A DNA stretch of 64,000 nucleotides from Bacteroidales bacterium (GTDB lineage Bacteria; Bacteroidota; Bacteroidia; Bacteroidales; UBA3824), in contig JAFXZT010000091.1 in assembly GCA_017541145.1 (NCBI GenBank), forward strand, positions 1-64,000. Direction: 5' to 3'. Shown here piece after piece: positions 1 through 11,200 of this stretch; positions within the stretch are counted from its first letter, which is position 1; each line of letters opens with the position of its first letter. The notes beneath the pieces are model-generated. The model made no database searches, was not told where the DNA came from, and worked only from the letters and a program-made list of their open reading frames with translations. The translations under genes and the position numbers were made by a program.

Positions 1-221
1 ATAATATTGAAGAAGTGATAGCCTCGGTTGCTGTTGCAGTAGAATATTATAATAATGAACGTCCGCATATGAGTATCGGGATGTCAACACCATTGCAAGC
101 CTCAGAAATGCAAGGAGATAGAGATATGAAGTGGAAAAGCCTAAGACAAGCGGCAATAAAAAACAAAGAAAATTTTGGAAATTCTGCCCAAAATTATAAT
201 TTTGTATCTGAAACCAATTGA
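1..221 (+). CDS. IS3-family transposase, C-terminal fragment (5' end outside window)
   Basis: Only the last ~72 residues are present; the reading frame is open to the first base of the window. The string YYNNERPHMSIGMSTPLQA is the typical end of an IS3-family rve integrase domain, where the Asn-Glu-Arg-Pro-His stretch lies just after the catalytic Glu of the DDE triad. It is followed by a short basic tail. The stop codon (219-221) lies inside the left arm of a perfect 30-bp palindrome. An IS-like terminus follows at 327-350, so this is the right-hand part of an insertion sequence. Whether the element is intact cannot be judged, because its left part lies outside the window. Confidence 0.85.
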   Translation, partial: NIEEVIASVAVAVEYYNNERPHMSIGMSTPLQASEMQGDRDMKWKSLRQAAIKNKENFGNSAQNYNFVSETN

Positions 222-263
222 CTTTGGGACTTAGTCCCAAAGTCAATTGGTTTCAGATACAAA
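201..263. repeat. Perfect 30-bp inverted repeat with 3-nt loop
   Basis: Bases 201-230 and 234-263 are exact reverse complements separated by TTA. The palindrome overlaps the last seven codons of the transposase. It has no T-run on its 3' side, so it is not a standard intrinsic terminator. It may block read-through across the IS or be a recombination scar. Confidence 0.9.
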
Positions 264-360
264 GCAAAAAGAGTAAATATGACTTAGTTGTAAGTAAACA
301 TTTTATAGAAATAAACGTTAAATCGAGTCAACCAATTTCAGGATAGGACAGAAAAAACAA

Positions 361-390
361 CAAAAAAAGGCTACCCTTTCGGATAGCCTT
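361..390 (-). terminator. Rho-independent terminator of pgk
   Basis: On the minus strand, AAGGCTATCC and GGGTAGCCTT form a 10-bp stem (one G-U pair) around a GAAA tetraloop, followed directly by a T-run (366-362). It lies 22 bases beyond the pgk stop codon. Confidence 0.9.
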
Positions 391-412
391 ATATATTTTT
401 CCGTAATGGAAA

Positions 413-1669
413 TTAGCCTCTGATAGCAACGATACCAGGAAGTTGTTTGCCTTCCATGTATTCCAACATCGCACCACCACCGGTAGAAACGTAGCTAACT
501 TTGTCAGCGAGCTTGTTCTTGTTGATAGCAGCAACAGAGTCACCGCCACCGATAAGAGTGAATGCGCCGTTAGCTGTAGCTTTTGCTACTGCGTGAGCAA
601 TTGCTGATGTACCTTTAGCGAATTTATCCATCTCGAATACGCCCATAGGACCGTTCCAAATTACAGTCTTAGAGTTTACGATAATATCTTCGAATGTTTT
701 GATTGATTCGTCAGCGATATCAAGACCCATCCAACCGTCAGGAGTTTCGTTAACTTTTGATACGTTAGTATTAGCGTTAGCATCAAATTTATCAGCGTTA
801 ACAGCGTCAACAGGGAGGATAACTTTTACGCCTTTTTGTTTAGCTTTTTCAAGGATTTCTTTAGCGAGATCGAGTTTGTCTTCTTCGCAAAGTGAAGAAC
901 CGATTTTGCCACCCAAAGCTTTGATAAAGGTGTATGTCATACCACCACCGATAATCAAATTCTGAACGCGGTCCAAAAGGTTGTTGATAACGTTGATTTT
1001 ATCAGAAACCTTAGCACCACCCATGATTGCTGTAAATGGAGCACGAGCTTCGTTCAATACTTTGTCCATAGCTTCGAGTTCTTTGTTGATCAAGAAACCG
1101 AACATCTTGTGAGATTCGTCGAAACTATCAGCGATAACAGCTGTAGAAGCGTGTTTTCTGTGAGCTGTACCGAATGCGTCGTTTACATAAACGTCAGCGT
1201 ATGAAGCGAGTTTTTTAGCGAATTCAGCTTGTTTTGCTTTGAGAGCTTTTTTAGCATCTTCGTAAGCAGGATCGTCTTTTTCGATACCTCTTGGTTTGCC
1301 TTCTTCTTCAGCGTAGAAACGCAAGTTTTCGAGAAGGAGGATTTGACCGTTTTTGAGGGCAGCTGCCTGAGCGTCTGCATTTGCGCAATCTTCAGCAAAC
1401 TGAATAGAACCTGCGCCTGTGTATTTCTCGATAGCAGGGATAATCTGTTTCAAAGAGAATTTTGGGTCAGGGTTTTGTTTTGGTCTGCCCATGTGAGACA
1501 TAAGAATTGCTGCGCCGCCGTCTTCGATAATTTTTTTAATTGTTGGCAACGCGCCACGAATACGGGTGTCGTCTGATACTTCGCCGGTTTCTTTGTTCAA
1601 TGGAACGTTGAAATCTACGCGTACGATCACCTTTTTGCCTTTAAAATTGTAATTATCAATCTTTTGCAT
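413..1669 (-). CDS. pgk: Phosphoglycerate kinase
   Basis: Transfers the acyl phosphate of 1,3-bisphosphoglycerate to ADP in cytoplasmic glycolysis (reversible in gluconeogenesis). The 418-residue length is normal for the family. The N-terminal VRVDFNVPL substrate-binding strand, the SHMGRPK loop, the LLENLRFY segment and the C-terminal GGGDSVAAI nucleotide-binding loop are all present in order. The ATG start gives the standard N-terminus and lies 78 bases from a good promoter. It is monocistronic: a terminator follows, and the upstream neighbour is divergent. Nothing is unusual in the coding sequence. Confidence 0.98.
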   Translation of the reverse strand: MQKIDNYNFKGKKVIVRVDFNVPLNKETGEVSDDTRIRGALPTIKKIIEDGGAAILMSHMGRPKQNPDPKFSLKQIIPAIEKYTGAGSIQFAEDCANADAQAAALKNGQILLLENLRFYAEEEGKPRGIEKDDPAYEDAKKALKAKQAEFAKKLASYADVYVNDAFGTAHRKHASTAVIADSFDESHKMFGFLINKELEAMDKVLNEARAPFTAIMGGAKVSDKINVINNLLDRVQNLIIGGGMTYTFIKALGGKIGSSLCEEDKLDLAKEILEKAKQKGVKVILPVDAVNADKFDANANTNVSKVNETPDGWMGLDIADESIKTFEDIIVNSKTVIWNGPMGVFEMDKFAKGTSAIAHAVAKATANGAFTLIGGGDSVAAINKNKLADKVSYVSTGGGAMLEYMEGKQLPGIVAIRG

Positions 1670-1746
1670 GAATGATGAAATTTTATATGGTTTATAATAT
1701 AATGTGCCTTAGTTTTAGGTGTATTTTCAACCAAAATTATCAAATG

Positions 1747-1777
1747 CAAATTTATGATTTTTTTCGTTTAATAGCAA
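1747..1777 (-). promoter_or_regulatory. Bacteroidota-type promoter of pgk
   Basis: The minus strand reads TTG (1777-1775), 20 nt, TAAATTTG (1754-1747). This fits the -33/-7 pattern and leaves a leader of about 70 nt before the pgk ATG. Confidence 0.75.
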
Positions 1778-1828
1778 TATTTTTTCAAAAAAATAATTAA
1801 TTTAGTGCGATTTTTATAATCTATCGTT

Positions 1829-3433
1829 ATGAAGTATGCTAATGTTAACAACGCGTCTATTTTAATTGATGAAGTTATAGCTTACGATAACTACGTCGCA
1901 GTACCTGATATTCAGATTTTGAGCGGATTGTTCGCCCGTTTTTTCGGTAGCAGCAACGAGGTGTCAATTATTGCTAATTTGCTAAATGTTGAGATCGTGG
2001 CTGTTATGAGGGAGCCGTATGGTTGCAGGTCGTCTTTTTTTAAGCCGCATCCTGACCACGGTTTTGAGAGCCGTTTGTTGGTAACGGCTAAAGGGCATAT
2101 CGAGCATCCGAATGAGTTTGTGCAGATTTTGAATGTTTGTGGTGATGTTTTTTATGTTAATATCCCGATTTTTCTTAATTCGGTTTGCATAGGGTATGTA
2201 TATTTAGGTAGTTTTAAACTCGATGATGGTGAAACTCATCCTGTTGTTACTTCTATTCCGATGATTTCGATGCAATCTTTGGAATATTCTGTAAGTGAGC
2301 TTTGTAAAATAGGAGCCCGCCTTTTGGAATACAGTCATCAGCATCTGCTTGCCGATACGTTCGATAAGAGAATTGATTTTAATTCGATTTTTAATTACGG
2401 AAATTATTTTGACTTTAATATTGTAAATGATACTTTTGTTCTGAGCAAGCCTTGTGCTGAAACTCTCGGGATGTTGAAAAACGATTTTTTTACGTTGAAA
2501 GAGTTTTATGCGATGTTGGAACCTGAAATGCAAAATAAAATTTCTCGTTATCTGCGTCAAAGCGTATTAATCAACGGTAATAACTGTAATTGTTTTTCGT
2601 TTGAAACCAAAATTATACGTCCGAGCGACAATCATGAGGGGTGGATTGAGGTAAAAGGTATTGTTTTGAAAGATGATAACTTTCTTCCGGTGAGGGCTTT
2701 GGGCTCGGTTCTTGATATTACAAAACTCAAGACTATGCTTTTGAAACAGGAAGAGGAGTTGGAATCTAAAACAAGATTGTTGAAGATTGTAGGTCACGAC
2801 CTGAAAAATCCTTTCAACGGTTTGATCGGGTTTGGTGAATTGTTGTGCAAATCTATTGAGCAAAAGAAATATGACGAAGCTGTGGATTATGCACAAATCA
2901 TAAAAGAATCTGCGTCAGAGGGTTATGATCTTTTGGTAAATATTTTGGATTATTCCAATTCGCTTGTAAAACATCTTACCGTAAAGTCAACCGTTTTTGC
3001 ACCGTATGAAGATGTAGAATCGGTAATCAGACTTACGGCGGCTCAGGCGAGTAGAAAGGGTATAGGTATTGTAAACAAAATACCGAAGGATTTGCAGATT
3101 ACAGCCGACGAATACAAAATTTCAACTGTATTCAGAAATCTGATTTCCAATGCGTTGAAATTCAGTTTCCAAAACGAAAACATCATTGTAACGGCTCAGG
3201 AATTAGAAGATTCCAAAGTGAAGTTTTCGGTATCAGACCGCGGTATGGAAATTCCGCAAGATAAATTGGATCTTATAAATATGGCTCATACTGTAGAATC
3301 CTCCGAAGGTACTGCTGCTGAAAAAGGTACAAGTATCGGTTTGAGATTGTGTTGCAGATATTTGAAAGTTCATAACAGTAAACTTGTTGCGACAAGCAAC
3401 CAAAACGATATTACATTTAGTTTTGTAATTTAA
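1829..3433 (+). CDS. PAS sensor histidine kinase with PocR-like N-terminal domain
   Basis: A soluble 534-residue kinase; no signal peptide or membrane segment is visible. Residues ~20-135 carry Cys/His-rich and GY-VYLGSF stretches resembling the PocR ligand-binding fold (tentative). Residues ~185-300 look like a PAS domain. The dimerisation/phosphoacceptor motif is GHDLKNPF with His323. The ATPase N-box (NLISNALKFS) is intact, but the G1 box reads SDRGMEIP, so the usual second Gly of DxGxG is Glu. There is no receiver domain. It is first in a co-directional run whose next gene starts 11 bases after its stop. The signal and the partner regulator are unknown. Confidence 0.85.
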   Translation: MKYANVNNASILIDEVIAYDNYVAVPDIQILSGLFARFFGSSNEVSIIANLLNVEIVAVMREPYGCRSSFFKPHPDHGFESRLLVTAKGHIEHPNEFVQILNVCGDVFYVNIPIFLNSVCIGYVYLGSFKLDDGETHPVVTSIPMISMQSLEYSVSELCKIGARLLEYSHQHLLADTFDKRIDFNSIFNYGNYFDFNIVNDTFVLSKPCAETLGMLKNDFFTLKEFYAMLEPEMQNKISRYLRQSVLINGNNCNCFSFETKIIRPSDNHEGWIEVKGIVLKDDNFLPVRALGSVLDITKLKTMLLKQEEELESKTRLLKIVGHDLKNPFNGLIGFGELLCKSIEQKKYDEAVDYAQIIKESASEGYDLLVNILDYSNSLVKHLTVKSTVFAPYEDVESVIRLTAAQASRKGIGIVNKIPKDLQITADEYKISTVFRNLISNALKFSFQNENIIVTAQELEDSKVKFSVSDRGMEIPQDKLDLINMAHTVESSEGTAAEKGTSIGLRLCCRYLKVHNSKLVATSNQNDITFSFVI

Positions 3434-3444
3434 CCTTATACAAC

Positions 3445-6153
3445 ATGGGAAAATTATTTAGGTTGACAATATTATTTTTCTTGTTGTTCCTTACATCGGA
3501 AGTTTGCTTGTCGCAAGAAAGCGACGGGCTGCTTGCAAAGTGTATTGATAGTTCTGCTGTTTATAATCATTCGTTGAGAAACGAAATCAATACTGCGAAA
3601 CTTTGTGCAAAAACTTTTAGTGATGAATTTTCTCAGTCATATTCCGAATTTACAGATTATTACCAACATATACAATCCGGTGAAGCGTCCAAAGCGATTT
3701 ACGACGCTGTAAAAATCACCAAAATTAGTGATGCGCAAAAATATCTGATGATGGCTCGAACGGCGGTTTTGTGTATTGATATGAAAGGTGCACGTAATTA
3801 TTACGCCGAGATGCTCAATCAAGCAAATGCCGTAAATTTCAAAGTGGTATTGGAATACGCCAAATTCAGTACTTATACTCTCAACATAGAAACAGCCAAA
3901 CAATTGAGCCGTCAAGCACTTATGCTTGCCAAAACAAAAGCCGAAAAGTTTGAGGCACTTTATAATCTTGCGTATCTCAATTATCGTACAAGCAACGAAA
4001 ATATATCAAAACAGCAATTGAAACTTGCCGACAGAGCTGCAAAAACATTTTATCAAAAAGGTTTGGTTTCGATGCTTCGCGGCATGGTGGAAGTAAGTCT
4101 TTCCAATTTTGATTCTGCATTGTATTTCTACAACTTGTCGTTGTTCCAGATGTCGAAAGTAGAAAATTGTCATATTGAGCCTCAGTTGATAGAACTTGAC
4201 AAATCGAGAATATATCAAAGCAAAGAAAATTATGACAAAGCATTGTCGTGTTTGGATTCGGCATTGATTTTTGCTCAGAAGTATGAAAACGATGTTGACA
4301 GAAGGATAGCCGTTTCTTCGGTTTACCTTCATAAAGGTGCGGTTTACAATCAACTTGCTGATTTGCAACAAGCCCGTGAGATGTTCAACGAGAGTTTGAA
4401 ACAAATTATGGAAATTGTTAACTCAAATCCTAATTATGTGGCAGATTTGGCGGAAGTAGAATCGTATCAGGCTCAGTTGGAATTGGATACAAAAAATTAT
4501 CGTCGTGCCGAATCTCTTTGTGACGATGCTTACAATATATATTCTGATAAGCGGTTTGAAAAATCGGAACAAGCCATCGCCGGAAAAGCAAGTGTGTTGA
4601 ATACTTACGGAAATATTTTTACAGCTACATCATATTATTCCAAGGCGCAGAAAAATTATGAAACGGCGTTGGAGACTTACGCATCGTTGGTTAACAAATC
4701 TTCTGATAAATATGAAGTTCAGCGGGCAACAGTTCTCAACAACCTCGGACATCTTTTTGATTTGATGGGACAATTTGATGAGGCAATGCAGGATTACAAA
4801 GCAGCAATCAAGATGTTGGAAAAAAATGTAAAAGGCGACAGAACAATTACTTCCAATTATATTGATGCGTTGAGCAATACCGGCGATCTTTATCGACGTT
4901 ACGGCAGATTGGATTCAGCATTGAAATATCTCAACATCGCCCTTGAGATGTTTGAAGGAAAAGCGCATTTTACTGATGTTGAGACTTTTACTTATTCTAC
5001 AATTTGCAACAATTTGGCTGTAATTTACAAATCACAAGGCGATTACGACAATGCTCAACATTTTTTCAGTAAAACGTACATTTTAAGAAAAGAACTTTCT
5101 GACAAAGCGGATATTTATTTGTCGTATTTTGCTGACATCTTGAGTAATTACGGTTCGTTTTATTTGGATGTTGACGATTATGATTTGGCGGTTTATTATT
5201 TAGAAAAGTCGTTGGAAATCAGAAAACAACAAGTAGAAAAAGGTGCTGCCGATTATGATATTAATATGCTTGCTGATAATTATGACAATCTTGCATATTT
5301 GTATATCAGAATCGATAAAGAAAGCGAGGCAATTTCCAATTTTGAATTGTCGAAAGAAATTAGAAAACCTATTGTTACAAAACATCCCGACACTTATTTA
5401 TATGATTATTGTTCCACACTTTATAATTTAGCTACACTTTATAAAAATAACGGTCGCAATCTCGAAGCATTGTCGGTACTTTTGGAACTGAAAGAAACTT
5501 ATACTGAACTTATTAAAGATTTTACTGAGAGCAATTATGCAGAATTAGCAAATGTTAATCATAATATTGCAATAGTTTACGGAATTTTGGGTAACAAGGG
5601 GCAAGCCTATGCTACTATGAACGAAGTACTTAGCGAATATTCTGCACTCTGTAATATCAATCCTGAGAAGTATCAGTCGGAAGTTGCTGATGCGCTCAAT
5701 CAGCTTGGAAATTATGCCACTGATTTGTCAGAATTTCAGCTCGCAGAAAAATATTATAAAAAATCTATCAAAATGCGTACGGAATTAGCCGAAAATGGTT
5801 TAATTTCGTACCATCAGGTAGCATCTACATACAATAATTTGGGACTGTTGTATTTCAAACAGTTAGAGACAGTTGCTGCAAAAAATTGTTATTACGAAGC
5901 ATTAAAATTTTTTGCATCGGTACCTCAGGAAACTTTTAATATTGAAACAATTTTGTCGTTTGCGATGACAAATATCAATATTACAGAGTGTTTAATATTT
6001 GAAAAAAACAGCGGTGAATCCGAAATTGAGTACGAAACTTGTAAGAACTATCTTACAAAAGCTATGGATAGTTTGAAGCCGTATCTATATAACAATTCTG
6101 CTAATTATTATTATGATTATGCAGAAAAACTTTTGAACAATTTGACACAGTAA
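3445..6153 (+). CDS. Exported tetratricopeptide-repeat protein
   Basis: A 902-residue protein with an N-terminal signal peptide (hydrophobic core LTILFFLLFLTSEVCLSQ). Nearly all of the rest is TPR-type helical repeats, for example NNLGHLFDLMGQFDEAMQDY and NLAVIYKSQGDYDNAQHFFS, spaced ~40 residues apart. No catalytic domain is visible. It lies between two sensor kinases (11 and 3 bases away), so co-transcription is very likely. The context suggests a periplasmic or membrane-associated protein-interaction partner of the kinases. This is inference; TPR proteins of this kind have no fixed function. Confidence 0.85.
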   Translation: MGKLFRLTILFFLLFLTSEVCLSQESDGLLAKCIDSSAVYNHSLRNEINTAKLCAKTFSDEFSQSYSEFTDYYQHIQSGEASKAIYDAVKITKISDAQKYLMMARTAVLCIDMKGARNYYAEMLNQANAVNFKVVLEYAKFSTYTLNIETAKQLSRQALMLAKTKAEKFEALYNLAYLNYRTSNENISKQQLKLADRAAKTFYQKGLVSMLRGMVEVSLSNFDSALYFYNLSLFQMSKVENCHIEPQLIELDKSRIYQSKENYDKALSCLDSALIFAQKYENDVDRRIAVSSVYLHKGAVYNQLADLQQAREMFNESLKQIMEIVNSNPNYVADLAEVESYQAQLELDTKNYRRAESLCDDAYNIYSDKRFEKSEQAIAGKASVLNTYGNIFTATSYYSKAQKNYETALETYASLVNKSSDKYEVQRATVLNNLGHLFDLMGQFDEAMQDYKAAIKMLEKNVKGDRTITSNYIDALSNTGDLYRRYGRLDSALKYLNIALEMFEGKAHFTDVETFTYSTICNNLAVIYKSQGDYDNAQHFFSKTYILRKELSDKADIYLSYFADILSNYGSFYLDVDDYDLAVYYLEKSLEIRKQQVEKGAADYDINMLADNYDNLAYLYIRIDKESEAISNFELSKEIRKPIVTKHPDTYLYDYCSTLYNLATLYKNNGRNLEALSVLLELKETYTELIKDFTESNYAELANVNHNIAIVYGILGNKGQAYATMNEVLSEYSALCNINPEKYQSEVADALNQLGNYATDLSEFQLAEKYYKKSIKMRTELAENGLISYHQVASTYNNLGLLYFKQLETVAAKNCYYEALKFFASVPQETFNIETILSFAMTNINITECLIFEKNSGESEIEYETCKNYLTKAMDSLKPYLYNNSANYYYDYAEKLLNNLTQ

Positions 6154-6156
6154 AAA

Positions 6157-8172
6157 ATGCCAATGAAAGATTTTGATGAATATATAGACGAAAAACAGAG
6201 TACAATAGAAAAACTCAAGAAAGAAAATCAAGCGTTGAAAGAGACATTGAAACGTTATCTTGTTTTCGGCTCTCACAACGAATTTGAAAATCTTGAGGAG
6301 GATTTGTACGGTCAGTTGCAATTCGCAGAAAAAACTGTGGAAACAATGTTTAATAATTTGTTGGATCCGGCTGTTGTATGTTCTGCGATATACGATGACG
6401 ATGGTGTGCCTCAGGATTTTATGTTTATGAGGGTAAATGCAGGTTTCGCTAATTTTTTCGATAAGAAAGTTACTGATATCATTGGCAAAACTAATTCTGA
6501 AATCAATCTTCTGAAAGGTAAAACTTGGATTGAACAATTGATTGTTGCTGACAAAAATGGCGGTTGCGCCGATTTTACTATAAAAGAAACTGAAGACCAA
6601 CTTGTTGCCAGAATTGTGAAAATCAATAAGGAGATTTTCTTTTTCCAAATGAAATACCAACTCGATTCCAACAGCAACGACCGTCAGTTTCGGGAAAATC
6701 TCAAATTTACTCAGATGCTTGTGGATGCAATTCCTATCCCGTTGTTTTACAAGGATATGGACGGACGTTACTTACTTTGCAATACAAGTTATGCCAAAGC
6801 AGTGATTGGGATGTCGCCGGATTATATCATCGGAAAAACAGCTCAAGAGCTTGAAAGTTTCTTCCCGAAAGAATACGCTGATTTTTATTTGGAAAAAGAT
6901 TTACAACTTATTAAAGAACAAGGTATTCAGGTTTACGAAGGTCCGATAAGATGTGCTGACGGTGTAGTAAGAGAATATATCGTGAGCAAAACACTTTACA
7001 AAGATTCCAACGGCGAATTCGTAGGTATTCTCGGCGTAATGCAGGATATTGACAAAATGATTAAAACACGTCGCGAACTTGCTGAAAGTGAGAACCGTTA
7101 CAAAACACTTTTCAACGGAATTTCGCAACCTATTATTGTTGTGGATCTTGACGGCAATATCGTGATGTGCAACTCTACTGCTATCGGTCTTTTTGAAGAT
7201 CCCACCAACAAATTATCGTCGGAAGTTGCAGATATTCCGGCTATTAAGTTTGTTGACATGGATTGTGTCCGCAGTGTGGCTCTTACCGGCGAATCACTTA
7301 CAAGAAAATTTAATGTAACAATCGACGGGCAGGAACATTGGTTTCAATCTTCAATGCAACTCATCAACGATTTCTTCGGCGAAAAAGTTGTACAAATAAT
7401 TTCAAGCGATATTACCGAACTCAAGAGATATCAGTCGGAATTGCTTAAACAAAAAACATTTGCAGAAGATTCCAATAATCTGAAAACCATATTTTTAGCA
7501 AATATTGCACACGAGACCCGCACTCCGGCAAATATCATAAGCGGTTACGTACAAATGATAATGTCAGGCTTGCATCCTGACAAACTCAACGAGTATCTTA
7601 CTTCGATTTTCAAAAATTGTAAAAAACTTTTGGACATCATCGATGATATCGTGGAGCTGTCCAAAATAGAATCAGGACAAGTAAAATTGAGGCATGAAAT
7701 ATGCAGTATCAACGCAATTGTTGAAGACGCATATATCTATTTGAGCGATACGCTTTTGGATTCCGGCAAACAGCTTACTTTGAAACGTACTCCGGTTATC
7801 AATGAGTACGAAGCTCTTGTTTATGCTGACAATCAATATATCAATCAAGTTTTCAAGAAATTGATTTACAATGCTGTAACATTTACTCAGCGTGGTGAAA
7901 TAGAAATTGGTGCAAAACTTGATGTAGATAATATTACGTTTTTTGTACGGGATACCGGTATTGGTATTCCGGAAGCAAAACTTAATATAATTTTTGAGCG
8001 TTTCCGTCAGGCGGACGAGGGTATGGCGCGTCAATACGGCGGCAACGGACTCGGTTTGTCGATTGCTAACGAACTTGTAAAACGTATGGACGGTACGCTT
8101 AGCGTGGAAAGTCATGTAAATCAAGGCTCAATTTTTAAATTTACAATTCCGTACCGTAAGGCGGGGATGTAA
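6157..8172 (+). CDS. Multi-PAS sensor histidine kinase
   Basis: 671 residues, no signal peptide. An N-terminal coiled coil (residues ~10-35) precedes a weak PAS-like region. Two clear PAS/PAC units follow: one at ~185-305, with the PAC-like GVMQDIDKMIK, and one at ~315-425. The kinase core has the phosphoacceptor motif AHETRTPANI (His452), N-box KLIYNAVTFT, G1 DTGIGIP, F-box FERFRQAD and G2 GGNGLGLSIA, so it appears active. There is no receiver domain. The start ATG lies 3 bases after the preceding TPR gene, consistent with translational coupling. Confidence 0.9.
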   Translation: MPMKDFDEYIDEKQSTIEKLKKENQALKETLKRYLVFGSHNEFENLEEDLYGQLQFAEKTVETMFNNLLDPAVVCSAIYDDDGVPQDFMFMRVNAGFANFFDKKVTDIIGKTNSEINLLKGKTWIEQLIVADKNGGCADFTIKETEDQLVARIVKINKEIFFFQMKYQLDSNSNDRQFRENLKFTQMLVDAIPIPLFYKDMDGRYLLCNTSYAKAVIGMSPDYIIGKTAQELESFFPKEYADFYLEKDLQLIKEQGIQVYEGPIRCADGVVREYIVSKTLYKDSNGEFVGILGVMQDIDKMIKTRRELAESENRYKTLFNGISQPIIVVDLDGNIVMCNSTAIGLFEDPTNKLSSEVADIPAIKFVDMDCVRSVALTGESLTRKFNVTIDGQEHWFQSSMQLINDFFGEKVVQIISSDITELKRYQSELLKQKTFAEDSNNLKTIFLANIAHETRTPANIISGYVQMIMSGLHPDKLNEYLTSIFKNCKKLLDIIDDIVELSKIESGQVKLRHEICSINAIVEDAYIYLSDTLLDSGKQLTLKRTPVINEYEALVYADNQYINQVFKKLIYNAVTFTQRGEIEIGAKLDVDNITFFVRDTGIGIPEAKLNIIFERFRQADEGMARQYGGNGLGLSIANELVKRMDGTLSVESHVNQGSIFKFTIPYRKAGM

Positions 8173-8209
8173 TTTTTTTCGTGATTGAGAATTTTTTTAA
8201 CTAAGTATC

Positions 8210-11200
8210 ATGTTGAAAAAAATAAAAAAAATATTATCTCTTTTAATTTTAAGTCTTTGTTTGACAGAAATATCTTTTGCACAAAACGATAATGCGGAAG
8301 AATCTGCATTTACATCAGTGCAAAAAGATTCGCTGCAAGCAGTTTTTGACAGTCTTGTAGCTCAATACAATAAGACTATACTTTCAGAACCTTACGTGGC
8401 ACTTGAGTATTGCGCTCAGGCTCAGCAAACTGCGTTGCAAACTCAGGATAGTTTCAATATCGCGTTGGCTTACAGAAATATCGGAAACGGATATTATCAA
8501 ACCCGTATTTATTACTTAGCGATGGAAATGCAATTCAAAGCTTTTGATATCTATTCGCATTACGGTCGCAAGGAAGATATTGCTGCTTGTCTTCTTGATA
8601 TTTCCAAAACCTATTACGCTCAGCAAGTGTATGATATGGCGGAAGAATATTGTTTGAAAGTAATTGAAATTTGCCGCTTGAACAATCTTCCGGAGCTTAG
8701 GGCTGAAGCGTTGTTGATTTTGGGGCGTATTACATTGGTTTCTGATGAAGATGAGGCTGTTGAAGATATGCTTTTGGCAAAACATATTTACGATTCTCTT
8801 GGTTTGAAAGAAAAGTCAATCGAAATAAATATTCATCTTGCCAATGCTTATACTTACATGGACGAATCGGATTCGGCTTTCAAGTTGTTGAAAATCAATC
8901 TCGATGAATACAAGGATGATGCTAACAAAGTAAATCTTGCGCGTACATATCAGGCGTATGGTACAGCATACGAGTCAATAAAAGAAACTTCAAAGGCAAC
9001 TTCGTATTACAATACAGCAATTGATATTTTCAATGAATGCAAAGTTTCTCACGAGGCTTTGCTCGTAAGACTTCAACTCGCAAGAATGCAGTTGTCTATC
9101 GACGATTACGAAAACGCTGTAAAAAATGCAAGTATAGTTCTCCGAAATGCCGAAAGTGAAGAATTGTTGCACGGTACTGAGGAAATTATCATAAAACATA
9201 ATACTTGTAACGTACTTTATAAAGCGTATCAAAAACTTGGCAATCAAGAACTTGCTCTGAAATATTGTGAACGTTTCGCTCAAACAGGCGATAGCGTTTA
9301 TTTACTTAAACGCAAGGAGCAATTCTCAGAATTTCAGGTAAGTATGGAATCTCAGCGTCAGCAGAAAGAAATCGAAATGATTCAAATAAATGCTGAAAAA
9401 GACCATCTGAAACTTGAAAAAGAAGGTTATACAAGAAATATAATTTCGCTTGTAGTGATTATATTACTTGTTATCGGTATGGCTATTGTGCTTTACAGAC
9501 GTTATCAAGAAAAAATCAGAAATAATACTGCTCTTTCTCAAACCAATACTTTGATGGAAAAAGAGATTCAGGAGCGGAAGATGGCGGAAATCGAACTCAA
9601 AAATTCGGAAGAAAAATATCGTTTGCTTTTCCGTAAAACTCCTATCGGTATTATTCAATTCAACGATAAATTTATTATAACAACTGTTAATGAGCGATTT
9701 ATACAGATTTTCGGTTTAAAAAACAAAAATCTTATAGGTCAAAACATCGGAAATTTTTTACCACAGAGAATTTTCAAAGGATTTAATTCCGAAGACGAAG
9801 ATACAGATGACGAACAAAACGAAAGTGTTATCAAACAGGAACTTGATGTAAAAACTGCCGATGGTGAAGTTAGCGTTTCAATTACATTGAAGTCATATTA
9901 TTACAATACCGGTTTGGAAGTAGAAAAAGGCGGTATTATGATTGTACAAGATGTTACTGAACGCAAAAACGCAGAGAAAAATGCTGAAGGTGTGATTGTT
10001 ACAGCTTCAAGTACGCTCGCTGAATTGCCGGACGCTATTTTCAGACTCGATGAAAAGGCGGATTACATCTATTGCAAAATTCCTAATGTATCAGATTCGC
10101 AACAGAAAAAATATATTGGTAAAAATATTAGAGAGATGTTGCCTGCCGATTTGTTGTTGCCTTTCTTGGTAGCTTTCAACAATGTTCGTAAGTCAAAAGA
10201 AACTCAGTATGTTGATTATCAAGCCAATGAAGGTAAAGAGGATGAAGATCCGATTTTCAATGAAGCACGTTTCAGTCTTTGTGACGACAATACTGTTTTG
10301 GTAACAATTCGTGATATTACGAGATTGAAACATGCAGAATCAAAACAAAAGTCAGCAAGAGTTACCGCTGAAGAAGGCAGTCAGGCAAAAACAGAATTCC
10401 TGATTTCGATGTCAACTGAAATAAAACGGCCGCTTGAAAATATTTTGCGTAATTGCGAAAAACTTGCAGCCGATGTTTCTGATGCTGAGCAAACTATAAA
10501 AATAAAAGAAATACTTTCTCAAGCATCGTTTGTCAACGAAACACTTACCGATGTTTTGAAACTTACCGAGATGGATTCCGATAGCAACAAGAATCAGTTT
10601 ACAACACTTTTGAATCCGGTAACAATTGCCAAAGATGTTTTTGACATTTTTAAGTCTCGTGCGTTGGAAAAACAGTTGGATTATGATTTTGAATCAGATC
10701 CGTTTACACCGCAAAAACTTCAGATTGATGAAATTCGTGTAAGACAAATTTTGTTTAATCTGTTGTCTAACGCAGTGAAATTCACAGAGAAAGGCAAAGT
10801 AAAACTTCGTGTTGAAGCTCATCCGTGTATGGACCAACAGCATATCAATCTTGTATTTATAGTTTCAGATACAGGAGTTGGTCTTTCTCAAGAAAAGTTG
10901 AAAGATATGATGGCGGGCGACAACAATCGTAGCAACGGTCTTGCACTTTCTAAGAAGATGGCTGACAGTATGAAAGCAAATATTACAGTTACAACCACCG
11001 AAGGCGAAGGCAGTAATTTTTCTCTCGTAATTCCTGATTTGGTAACTGATATTGATGTAGCTGCGATGTCACATAACGAAGTGGACGTAGATTCGTTGAC
11101 TCAGGTGCCTGACAAAGTAATTTCCACAACGCGTAAACGTAATTCCGATGCTTTGAGAGAATATCTCAATGTGTTGAAATATGCTGTAATTCCGGAATAT

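Larger units (their letters stand above)
1..350 (+). mobile_element. Right end of an IS3-family insertion sequence
   Basis: The transposase tail is followed by about 130 non-coding bases and then a sequence ending GGATAGGACA at 350. Read on the minus strand this begins TGTCCTATCCTGAAATTGG, the TG-starting terminus expected of IS3 elements. The 21 bases at 327-347 recur exactly at 38540-38560 in the same orientation, next to a truncated gene, which supports their identity as a mobile-element end. The boundary at 350 is inferred from this match and from the pgk terminator starting about 10 bases further on. Confidence 0.7.

Noticed and set aside
6085-6660. 191-codon minus-strand ORF
   Set aside because: Antisense to the end of the TPR gene and the start of the kinase; Phe/Ile-rich shadow translation.
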